Shown here: positions 54,429 to 64,000 of the stretch, piece by piece
Numbering within the stretch: the first letter of the stretch is position 1
How the letters are laid out: each line of letters opens with the position of its first letter
From: Bryoerythrophyllum caledonicum
Taxonomy: Eukaryota > Streptophyta > Bryopsida > Pottiales > Pottiaceae
NCBI GenBank assembly: GCA_963971425.1
Contig: OZ020522.1
Coordinates: 436,501-500,500, forward strand
Length of the DNA stretch: 64,000 bases
Direction of reading: 5' to 3'
Program-made: the position numbers and the translations under genes
Notes under the pieces: model-generated
The model's input: the letters and a program-made list of their open reading frames with translations, nothing else
What the model was told of the DNA's origin: nothing
Databases searched by the model: none

Positions 54429-57336
54429 TCAAGCTTCAGCCACCCCCAAGTTATGGTATTTGCCTCTAGAAAGAATCCTGTAGACAGCTCCAGCAACCAA
54501 AAACCCCACGAACCAAGCGTTGCTGTAGACGGCAGAGAAAACTCCCGGACATCTCCGCAACACGCCTGTACACACCAGAAACCCCGGCACATTCGGCAAC
54601 ACCCCGGCCACCAGCGCCACCATCGCCGCGGGATTATACCCCTTCCAGTACCAGTACACCCCCTCATTCTCACTGGAAAACAGCGCGTCCACGTCCAGCT
54701 CCCGCCGCCGCAGCCCGAAGTAGTCCACCAGCATGATTCCCCCCACCGGCCCCAGAAGCGCCGAGTAGCCGATCAACCACGTGAAGATGAACCCCTGACT
54801 CGACTGAATCAGCCGCCACGGCTGCAGCAGAATCCCTATCAAAGCTGTGAGGATGCCTCCTCGGCGGAAAGAGAACGCCTTGGGGTTGAGGTTCACCAGT
54901 GCGTTGGCTGGGGCGACCACGTTGGCGGCGATGTTGGTGGTGAGAGTGGCGAGGATGACGCCCACGAGTGAGAGCAGGATGGGGAGGAAGCCGTCGATCT
55001 TGGAGAGGAGCAGGATGGGGTCCGAGATGGGCGTGCCGAAGATGACCACGGTGGCGGAGGTCACGGCCACGCCCAGGAACGTGAAGGCCACCATGAAGAG
55101 GGGCAGGCCCAGGGCTTGGCCCGTCAACTGGTCTTGCTGGCTCTTGGAGTAGCGTGTGAAATCTGTACAAGAGAGAAAAGATTAGTGCAAAATCCTGCAT
55201 GATTGAAGGTTACAACTGATCTACCTAAACGAATGCATGACTGGAGGTACTTCATTCCTAGCTGATCGAGATTCGTGGATGCACCTCAACTCCAAAAATG
55301 AAAGCATGATTGCAGCTCCATATGAGCAAACGCAATCGAGTAAATCATCGATTATGGATGTCTTTAAGTCAGACTTGTTCTTTTGTAACTGAGTATCAAT
55401 GCTCACCAATTGGTTGAATTTCCAACTGATCTGCCTAAGAGCTCATACTGTACTGTACTCTTCAAAAGAATGCTTTAGAGCATAAAATTCTTACCTGGGA
55501 TGTTCGGATAAATGAACGCATGATCGAAGCTCCATATGAGCAAAGTTTACGATTACTGCTACATCAATATTCTTCTATTATGGATGTTTCTACGTCACAG
55601 AATTGTTGGTTTGTAACTGGGTGCTAATGCTCAACATTAGAGCTGATTCTACTCAACAGAATGGTTAACTTGTGAGCAGTCCTTACCTGAAATGTTCAGT
55701 GTCAGATCAAAGCACCAGAAAATCAAACACAACCATTGCTCCTCGGCTACGGTTGCAGAATGGTTGATTTATGACTGACTGCTAATGTTAATTTCTACCG
55801 AAGAGATAATAGTACTCAAAGGAAGGGTTTAATCGTTGTGAGCAATGTATACCTGGGATGTTCAAGCTGAGCGTGGCCCAGAATCCAACGTTGGCGGTCA
55901 AGGCAGGGAAGAAGGTCTGCCAGAACTGTCCGGCTTTGGGACCGCCAGGCAGAAACTGCGACGGCAGCGACAACATGGGGCCGAAGCCGCCCGCCTGAGC
56001 GTACGCCCACGCTAGCAACGCGGCAGACAGAAGGATGAGGATGGGAGCGCTCACTTTCTCCAGCTCCCGGACGCTCTCAATCCCGTTCCAGATAATCCCT
56101 ACCTGCCAAAATGCATAGAATGATCAGCCTTTTTCTGTTTGACCCACATCACAATCTAGGGATCCAGGCAAAGTCTCGAATTAAGGGCGAACATCTTGAG
56201 GACAACACGTTGCGTTGAGTGGAAGAACAACAAGCTTGCGGAATGAATCACTCGGTTCACTCAGTTTCCAGAACGGTCTTCACAATGGCTGGGGATCCAG
56301 CTCTACAGGTAAGGCAAAGCGTCGATAAAATTAGGGGTTGGGGCGAATATCTACTTCGGGATGCGAGAAGCACTTCTATCGTCTCAGGTGACCTAATTCA
56401 CAACAGCTAATACAAATCCCTCTTCTTCTAGAGATTCAGCTCTGGAGGTAAGCCGGAGTTTCAAAAACATTGGTTACGCAAACAAATTCTGCTGCAGGTT
56501 AAACATGAACTACTCTTCACTTTCCTGAGAGAAGGCGTTCCAATTGCGAAGAGTGAAAAGCATAACACGCTTACTTTGCTCACATTGTCCCAAACCCTAA
56601 CTTCCTCACTCAGACAGCAAAACAAAGGGAGCAAGAGATTTGCAGGAACTCACACCTGCAGGAGCCAGAAGACGAGGAAGCATCCGAACTCCGCCGCACT
56701 GATCCCCAGCCACGCCACCACGGCCCCGGCGAGGCGCCCGTGCAGAAGCGAGTTCCCCAGCTGAAAGATGGACTGGCCGCCGATCCACGTATGGATCCCG
56801 AACCACCCGCACGCCACGAGCGCGCGCAGGAGCGACGGCACATTCGCGCCGCGCACCCCGAACGCGGCGCGCGCCAGCACGGGAAACGGCACGCCGAACT
56901 TGGTGCCCGCGTGGCCGCTCAGCACCATAGGCACCAGCACGATCAAGTTCCCCGCGAGCACCGTGAGAATCGCCTCCCACCACGCCATCCCCATCTCCAC
57001 CAGGCTCCCCGCCATGTAGTACGTGGGCACGCCAACCACCAGCCCGATCCACAGGCACGCCATGTCCCACACCGTGAACGTCCTGTCGGCGGCCATCGTG
57101 GGCGCAAAGTCCTCGTTGTAGAGGGAGCCATCTGGATTCCGAGGCTGCCGAGGCGCAATCGGCTCCAGCAATTCTCCGAACGCGCCATCTCCCGCAACCA
57201 CCAACGTCACCAAATTCCTGGACTTCGCCAGCTTCTGCACCTGCAAGTGTCGCCCGGCGCCATCCCGGGGCTGGCAGGAAAGCCTCGTCCGAAACCTGAG
57301 GCTGGGCGTGACGGCTTGCACCGAGATGCAAGCCAT
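54429..57336 (-). CDS. PLUTO: plastid NCS1 nucleobase transporter, three exons
   Basis: Exons 57336-56656, 56102-55853 and 55162-54429 join in frame (681+250+734 nt) to 554 residues and a TGA stop, the usual length for plant NCS1 proteins. The N-terminus ([20 protein letters not shown]) looks like a chloroplast transit peptide. Membrane-segment motifs follow: [53 protein letters not shown], and [14 protein letters not shown] near residue 311, created by the exon 2-3 splice. Later come [14 protein letters not shown] and [14 protein letters not shown]. Arabidopsis PLUTO, the closest family known to me, moves uracil, adenine and guanine into plastids. The start is the first Met of the open exon and gives the transit peptide. 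Intron 2 contains repeated donor-like segments. Substrate is inferred from family; the transporter identity is secure. Confidence 0.92.
55215..55845 (-). repeat. degenerate tandem repeats with copied splice donors in intron 2 of the transporter
   Basis: About three units of roughly 190 bp share GCTCCATATGAGCAAA (55314 and 55529), ATTATGGATGT and TAACTGGGTGCTAATGCTCA-like text. Two units carry, on the minus strand, GAACATCCCAGGTAAG (about 55495) and GAACATTTCAGGTAAGG (about 55685), copies of the true exon-2 end AACATCCCAGGTATAC. Confidence 0.75.
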
Positions 57337-57882
57337 TTCAAGTGAGGCCGAGGTATGCCAAGGCGGCGAGGAAGGTGGCGAAAGAAAGCGCGCTGAGGCA
57401 CCGGAGGAGCTTCAGAGCGCAACCTGACAACCTCATGGAAAAGTCGACGCTCATCACACCCACACACAAAATCGATGCAGTAGATCGAGGATAACAGTGA
57501 GCTCGTGAAACGCTAGCTGGTCGTCATCTGTAGCGGTGCTTTTCGTGCGGGACTGGTGCTCCTTCGATCCGTAGTTGTTACGGTTGATCATCAATTCGAA
57601 TGATGCGGTTGTTTCAGATCGAAGGCATGATGGTAAAGGGTAGTTGCGAGATTGGAGTCTGAGAATGGCAGGTCTATGGAACGTTGCGAGCCATGCACAG
57701 ATCATGTGAGTGTGGATGTGCGTGTGTGCGAACTCAGTGGCTCCAACAGCCTGGGCGGAATTTGGGAAGCCTGCGGTGGTGGGATTGGGTGCTGGGATGC
57801 AATCACATGACGTGGCAGTGTTTTCCACGTGGGCCACATCGGTTGGCTGCCACCCCCCAGTTTCTGGCCTCCAACATTTTAA
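57337..57882 (-). promoter_or_regulatory. upstream region of the transporter
   Basis: About 540 bp of mixed-composition DNA lie between the transporter start and a TTAA element. It should contain the promoter; no certain motif is identified. Confidence 0.4.
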
Positions 57883-58810
57883 CCCTAAAGGACCACGACC
57901 ACTTTCGCTCTAAAACCAGTCCAAAACTGCCACTGCCAAAAAGAGACATGAAAATCACATTTTAAAGTGAATTTCGGATTTTCAACCGTAAGATCTTAAG
58001 ATAGACTTCTATATAAACATGCCGTAGAATTTTGGTTGCAATCCACCATAACGGATTTATAGATTTTAGTGTTTGAAGTCTAAACAATGGTTCATTTTCT
58101 TCCGTGCGTTGAGTAGATCAGCAGACTTTGACTTCACTTTGTGTCAAATTTTTGCATTGTACAAGGTCTAAATCTTTTTCCATTGTCTTAAGCATGATGT
58201 TATTTCCGAACACACCAATTTTGAGAGGTAAAAAAGGGGTGTAGCATATTCAAAACAAGTGTGCAAGGAGTGGAGGTTCAAAATTTGCCATTTCACGTTT
58301 TATTTTTTTGTGAACTACGTATGTATTTGAATGATAATCGAAACGGTCAATAAGAAGGTTTTCACCACATCATGTTGTTGAAAAAATAAAAAGTGAAAAA
58401 TATGAAGATCTCTAGGTTTTATGTAGAAAAGATGAATTTTTTTCCCCCGTTGCCCGACAATGTGTGAGAATGTTTGACTTGGAATAAAATGCCTTTTTAC
58501 ACAAAAGACAAGATTTTTTTTTTTGAAAATTTCCTAAAAAGGAAATATTCTCTATATGTGTGAAATATCTCAATGTCAATAGAAACTTTTGTCAAAAAAT
58601 TTGGAGGTGCCCGGAGTCCCTACTTTTGGCTTTGAGTGGTACTAACTTTCAAACCACAAATCCAAAAAAATAAAATAAAAATATCTACACGAAGCTCTTA
58701 TCAGAGGCAATCTAGAATAAAAATTTTCAGAGAAAATGGTTTTTTTTTCAAATTTTAGGAACCTGCCCGAAATCATAAATCCCCCCAAATGAGATTTGGT
58801 CCTTTAGGGG
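57883..58810. mobile_element. TTAA-flanked element (family 1, copy g)
   Basis: TTAA at 57879-57882 and 58811-58814; ends CCCTAAAGGACCACG and, inverted, CCCCTAAAGGACCAAA. It is 928 bp and very similar to copy b over its full length, so the two moved relatively recently. Confidence 0.88.
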
Positions 58811-58823
58811 TTAATATGCATTA

Positions 58824-59697
58824 CAGTACAATCTAACCTTGATAATATCACACTTGTTAATATAACACCTTGATATTGTCACCCAAAACCTCAAAACAAT
58901 TTTTCTTAGTGTAAAACTACCTTGTTAATATCACTATCACCCTTGATAATATCACATTTTATTTTTCAAAATCTATAGTGTAAGTTTGACAATACAAAAA
59001 AATGGATGGATGAATAAGTGTGGATGATGGCATATCTCGTCAGAATGCTTTACTGTATCTACGATTGGGGGTGATTCTTGAATGAAAAATTTGCGCACAT
59101 CATAGATTTTGGTGAGGACGAGGGTTCTAGGAAGAGCGAGGGTTCTGAGCTCCAAAAGCATTGAGACTCGGGAGAGGACAAGGGTTTGCTTGCGGTTGGT
59201 TTCTTTACAGATTTAGTATAGTACAGGTCGTTGGGGTGTAAGTTCATTGGTGGAATGGCGATTAATTGATGATACTATATGTGTAATGTGAACCAATTAT
59301 ACCTTGTCACGTGTTATTTCTCAATGACCATTCGACATGAGGTGAGATAAATCATATGTTAGGTTTCAATGGATTTACTAATTTGTTAAGTCTCAATATG
59401 AGATTTCACTCATTCATTTATTTAATTTTGGATATTTATAACATCTGATGGTGATTGATTTAGGTTGGAAAATCAAGTGTATGATAGTTTGTAATTTAAT
59501 TTAATTTTCTGATTTTTACTTTTATTTATTTTGAATTTTTTTGAATTTTTTTGAATTTTTTTTGGCCTTCTTTTTGTGATAATTTCACATATTGCCTAAA
59601 TTGCCAAACGTGATATTATCAAAATTGTCACACCTTGATAATATCACATTTTTGGGTGAAGCGGAGGGTGTGATATTATCAAGGTTAGACCGTACTC
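58824..59697. mobile_element. pogo/mariner-like MITE with 30-bp ends
   Basis: The left end CAGTACAATCTAACCTTG follows TA, and both ends continue into GATAATATCACAC. The inverted right end reads AGTACGGTCTAACCTTG. CAGT-starting ends of this kind are typical of pogo/Tigger elements. The interior is AT-rich and non-coding, with further GATAATATCAC copies near both ends. The right TA is not preserved. Confidence 0.8.
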
Positions 59698-59741
59698 CTG
59701 AAAGTAAAGGGAGGTGACCCCGCATGTCACCTCAAATCTTA

Positions 59742-60289
59742 GGGCCGCTTCACACTTAGTGGCCAAGTCGAGTGGTCCTCGATTTCCACCAATGAGATTG
59801 CTAGAATGGCCAAAGTCCGAACTTTGGGCCTTCACACTTGTGCCCAAACTCCACAGGCCGTCGACCTACATGATAGCACTTTTGGGTTGTTTTGGCGCCA
59901 AAGCGACGGCCTCTCGAGCAAAACTTGGATTGTCCATTATAGTAGATCCAAACTACAATTGAGAGTCCGTCGATTTTTTTATTAAAATAATAAAAAATTG
60001 ACAAGATCTGGACTCTTAGATGAAAGAGGCCGATTATTTTGGCTGGTTTTTTTGGCTGATCTTTTTGGTTGATTTTTATTGGCTGATTTTTTGGGTTGAT
60101 TTTTTTGGCATAATGATATAGGGCTTGGACTTTGGACTCGGCCTTTGGGGCTTCACACCACGACCGGCCAAACCTTCAATCTATATTATTTAATGTATTG
60201 TTTTGGCAATAAAGTTTGACCTCTCGCCATAGTTTGGCCACTCATTTTGACGGACAATCACTCGACTTGGGCATAGTGTGAAGCGGCCC
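59742..60289. mobile_element. Harbinger-type MITE, 548 bp
   Basis: TTA at 59739-59741 and 60290-60292; ends GGGCCGCTTCACACT and, inverted, GGGCCGCTTCACACTATG. No coding. Confidence 0.88.
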
Positions 60290-60356
60290 TTATGATTTAT
60301 GTCAGTGGGTCCACCGGTCAACCTTTTAGGAACTTGGGAACTATGGGGGAGCTTTA

Positions 60357-61675
60357 GGGCTGCTTCACACTTGGCCAAGTCGAGCGACCGTCCATCCAAA
60401 ATTTCAACCCAAACTATGGCAAGAGGCCAAACCTTTTTGCTAAAAAAATACATTAAAATTTACATATTGAAGCCTTTGGCCGGTTATGGTCTGAAGCCCC
60501 AAAGGCCAAGTCAAAAGGCCAAACCCCATACCATTTGCAAAGATTCCAATCATTTCTTACTACATGAATGGATCAATTTCTGAAATTTTCCTCTCTCTCA
60601 TTCTTTTACCATGGATTCTAGAAAGGAATGTATTCTTGTTTTACTTTTGGTTTTCATGGTAATGAAGTATGTTATAGTCAGCATTTTGGCATTGTAAAAA
60701 CTTGCAATATTACAACAAAATGTCAAAATGATGATGATGGCCATATATATTGCTCAAGGACGGAGGGTGGATTTGAGGAGGTCTTGTTGGCAATTTGAAA
60801 GGTATGGAGGATTTTTGGAGCAAAGTCTTTTGGGGTCTTATTCGGAGAGAGAATTTCAAAAGTGAATGAGGGTGAGCCCATCTACTTTTAGGTATTTATG
60901 TAATCTTTTGGGGCCTCTTTTGAAAAGAAAGTATACATTTCTTAGAAAAAGTATTACTATTGAATGTAGGCTTATTGTAACGCTATCTCAATTAGCAACT
61001 GGAAATACTTTAGCCATGATTGGTGATTTATTTGGATAGGTTTGAGTACTACTTCAGTGATTGTGAGAGAAGGTTTGCCAATTTGTCCTTTTCGTACAAG
61101 GCAAAAACTTAAGTGAATTTCCTACGGAAGCTCTAGCCATGTGGTTGAACTTTGGAAGCATTACAACCATCCTTGCATGTAACCTCACCCATGAGTTGAG
61201 TCCTACACTCTAGAGAACCAAAAATTTAGCCAAAATGCTCAAAAATGGGAGCGAAAGAACAATTACAGCACATGTTGGAAGCTAAAAAAAAGACAGTAAC
61301 TGCCATAAAAGAAGGAGAATTGCGTGCATGTACATCCAAGAGCATTGATTGCCATTCTATTCATGCATTGATTGCCATTCTACTCATCCAAGGAGGAAGG
61401 AAGGCTTCCCATTGATTATTTTATTAAAAAAATTGACGGACTCTTGAAGGAAGTTTGGGCCGACTAAAACGGGCGACTAAAGTTTTGCTTGAGAGGCCGG
61501 CGCCTTAGCGCCAAAACTCCCAAAAAGTGTTGCCATGTAGGCACAATGGAGGACGATGACCTTTGGACTTCGGGCACAAGTGTGAAGGCCGAGAGGCCAA
61601 ACTTTGGCCATTCTAGCAATCTCATTGGTGGAAACTGAGGGCTTCTCGACTTAGGCGTTAGGTGTGAAGCGGCCC
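60357..61675. mobile_element. Harbinger-type MITE relative, 1.3 kb
   Basis: TTA at 60354-60356 and 61676-61678; ends GGGCTGCTTCACACTTGG and, inverted, GGGCCGCTTCACACCTAACG. It belongs to the same family as 59742-60289 but has about 800 bp of extra central sequence (60590-61400) with no recognised coding. Confidence 0.85.
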
Positions 61676-61826
61676 TTAGCTTGCATTGGATAGGGCCCAA
61701 GAGCATTGATTGCCATCACTACTCATGCATTTCATTGGTGCAGAAAAAATGATATGAAATTTTTAACAATCTGTTTTGGTGTGTAAAAAAATCTCACCCG
61801 TTTTGTCTCATCTCTTTCCGCTTTAA

Positions 61827-62701
61827 TCCCTAAAGGACCATTTGTACCTACTGTGTACCAATTGATTTTGGGCACGTTCCTAAAAATCCATTTTTGAAGG
61901 TAACTTCTTGAAATTTTAGTGAGAATAGAAATACGGTTTATCTTTGTGGAAAATTGTTTCTTTCTTTTTTCGGACTTATAGGAAAAAAAATATGGTGCTT
62001 CAAACATAAGAAGCATGTTCCTTTTGGCAGCTAGGCAGGGTACTATAGAGATGAATAGTGCTATTGTAGAGTTAAGAATTGCACTTTTTTAGGCGAGTAG
62101 TAGTAAAGGAAAGTTCTTGGCAACCTTCATTGTTTTCACTTAAAAATGCATAGAAATGAAGGATTTTACTTTTTTTTAAAAATATTCTTCTCTATTGTTA
62201 AATTAAGTCAAGATAATTCTATTCACCATTTGGATTTTAGATCCAACAATTATTTCTCTAATTCAAAAAAAAAATCATTCCTAAGTAAAGGGCCACTACC
62301 TATAGGTCCCCTAGTCGTTGCAAGTCCATTTTTCTTATTGAAAACACCTCCATTACTTGTGGTTTTTGGCGTGCGATGATTTAACACAGGGTAGAACATA
62401 GATCCATTGAGCTTATGCAATGTGTAGTGGAAAAATATGCCATTATCTTGAGTCAAAGTATGTTGGCCGTGTCCGAGCACAGTGGAAAAAACAATTTTGC
62501 ACACTTCAAATGCATGTATCTTACAATGTGAACGGCCAACTTTTACAAAATGTTTTTAGGTGTCTTATTTTTGTAGTTAGCTTGAAGATCCCATGGTTGA
62601 AAATGGTAAACGGATGTTTTAATTAGTCTAGTAATATCTCATGTCAAAATGGCAGTTTTGGGGAGGTTTCGGTGAAGCACTTGGCCTGGTCCTTTTAGGG
62701 A
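61827..62701. mobile_element. TTAA-flanked element (divergent)
   Basis: TTAA at 61823-61826 precedes TCCCTAAAGGACCA; the right end is TGGTCCTTTTAGGGA followed by TTGA. It is 875 bp, with an interior unlike family 1. Confidence 0.7.
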
Positions 62702-62705
62702 TTGA

Positions 62706-63510
62706 GGAACACTTTCAATGGCGCTTGTGGAGGCAAGGCCAGGAACGGCGCCGTCGGGGGCGCCGTGGCACTGTGATAACGTGTTGTAAGTTTGGTAAAG
62801 ATGGAATGGATCCTGTCATGTGTGTTTCACGAGCGCTTTCTCATCATCATACAAAGTCATAGCCGGGTGTTCCCAATCCTCGGCTGCAAACTCCGCTTGC
62901 TTCGCAGGTATATTGTGAATCCAAGACACCGTAACTAGCCTTTTTGTGCTGCAGCATTTCTGTGTTGGAATAAATGGCCACTCGTTTTCTAAACATTCTC
63001 CGACTAATGGTAGTATAGCCGGAGCTGATAGTGCTCTGTTCCGTAAAGTTTGAAGTCTCAGAGAATGATGTCGTATCGCTCAAGAATCACAATTAATTCT
63101 TACAAAATGCTTGCAATACCAAAACCAAAGGTTGTAGGTTGGGTACTTGAATTACAGACAAGCTACGCAAAGTCCAGAGTCATGACCTATTGAGTCCTCT
63201 GTGGAACCTTGTAAGATGTACAATAATGGTGAGGCTCATCCGGATCAATTGAGACTTACAATTTTCTAATTGATGAAGACTTCTCTGTACATGACAAAGT
63301 TGAGAATTGGAAAGCAAGAAGTTAAATAAGTCCGGACCATCTACATCCCAGTGTGTATATCTTACACAAAGTTTAAAATGTGTTAGTTGTGAAGTCAATT
63401 ACAACATTGACCCAGAAGGAACATTGATTTCTTTCTCAATGAGGTTCCTCTTGTACGAAAGCAGCAACACGAGTACAGCACATGAAATTGTGCTGTGTTA
63501 GCCTGAAGAA
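62706..63510. other. 3' flank of the alpha-kinase gene
   Basis: Presumed 3' untranslated sequence and spacer. A minus-strand frame at 62847-63083 has no recognised motif and is not called. Confidence 0.35.
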
Positions 63511-63961
63511 CTAAGTGAGTTGGGTACCGGTACTGCTAGCCATGGGAACATTTTTCGTAGGTGCGAGACCAAGGCTGTGACAAATATTGTTGCATTGATG
63601 ACTCTGTAAGAACCGCTTCATCCCAGGCTCACCAAAATTTGTCCTGGTTCTTTCATAACGCAATGCATCTTTGCAATGCACAGCAGGATCGCACAACCAA
63701 AACTTCTCATTGTCCTTCACACCTTGTAAATCGGTGACCATGAGCAGGCCTTTGGAGCGATCGTATGTCCAGTGTGAAAAAGCGTGGAGTGTTGCGGCAT
63801 ACTCCTTTGTGTTCACATAGTTCAAATTGTTGGTGTATCTGATCCAATCTCCCTGCAAGTACCTCTCCATGTTGTAACATATTGTCCCACTCCCCGAACC
63901 AACTGCCACTATAGTCACCAATGTGAACTCCACAGTCTTGTAATCGCCGGTGTGGCTTCGT
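63511..63961 (-). CDS. alpha-kinase, last exon (partial gene)
   Basis: The exon starts after an acceptor (GTATTCTCCTACAG, 63975-63962) and runs about 150 codons to TAG at 63511-63513; earlier exons lie beyond the window. It holds the second half of an atypical alpha-kinase domain (eEF2K/MHCK/TRPM-kinase family): NMERYLQGDWIRYTNN (with the adenine-site Glu), AATLHAFSHWTYDRSKG, LLMVTDLQGVKDNEKFWL, CDPAVHC, FGEPGMKRFLQSHQCNNICHS. The HxCxxxC zinc motif (HQCNNIC), the DLQGV and DP metal-site motifs and NFGEPGM are all intact. These enzymes phosphorylate Ser/Thr within alpha-helices. No stop or frameshift disturbs the exon, so it looks functional. Flowering plants are generally reported to lack this family, which bears on the identity of the organism. 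Confidence 0.88.
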
Positions 63962-64000
63962 CTGTAGGAGAATACAACAAATGAGAACTTCATGAGTGAA

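Larger units (their letters stand above)
59698..61750. repeat. dispersed repeat (family 4) split by two MITEs
   Basis: Three pieces (59698-59741, 60290-60356, 61676-61750) align in order with the continuous copy at 33800-34016, for example CCACCGGTCAAC in both. Two independent TTA-flanked elements account for the gaps. Confidence 0.8.

Noticed and set aside
54414..54971. Long plus-strand open frames opposite the transporter exons (also 56740-57345)
   Set aside because: They are GC-driven antisense shadows of the transporter; Pro/His/Arg-rich composition without motifs.

Overview
This is a eukaryotic nuclear window from a plant. Its genes are split by canonical GT-AG introns, with GC-rich exons set in AT-rich, repeat-filled DNA. 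The gene content is plant-typical: a MIP1-zipper/DUF547 protein, a plastid nucleobase transporter with a transit peptide, and decayed pieces of ELM1 (mitochondrial fission) and of the plastid IscA-like iron-sulfur scaffold. An alpha-kinase exon at the right edge and a Tet-like 2OG-Fe(II) dioxygenase relic are not what I expect from a flowering plant, so I lean to a non-seed land plant. That is inference; no species marker is visible.

Only three genes look intact: the five-exon MIP1/DUF547 gene (35057-38186, +), the three-exon PLUTO-type transporter (54429-57336, -) and the last exon of an alpha-kinase (63511-63961, -). One intact PIF/Harbinger transposase reading frame lies at 44815-46098. 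Pseudogenes are a protein kinase (40550-41470), ELM1 (12994-13545), the plastid IscA-like gene inside a transposon (3380-4339), a long-spacing Tc1/IS630-type transposase (24096-25412), a second Tc1-like fragment (33240-33430) and the Tet-like dioxygenase (48800-50121).

The rest is mostly nested transposable elements whose ends can be read directly. Position 1880-9655 is a second copy of the 5' end of the DUF547 gene. It is split by a 4.7-kb CACTA element (itself holding plastid-IscA exons and a TTAA element), by a 5'-truncated LINE and by a MITE within a MITE. Four LINE ends with A/T tails are visible. At least eleven elements with CCCTAA-like termini lie next to TTAA. A 275-bp Mutator-like MITE family occurs five times, with 9-bp target duplications. 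Three TTA-flanked Harbinger-type MITEs occur, two of them inside one copy of another repeat. A pogo/mariner-like MITE with 30-bp termini lies at 58824-59697.

The genes do not form a functional cluster. What links them is transposon activity: gene-fragment capture, promoter duplication, and decay in which the readable stop codons are mostly explained by C-to-T change. The most unusual items are the Tet-like dioxygenase with its mirror-image 5' exon, the alpha-kinase, the TTAA elements and the CACTA capture.
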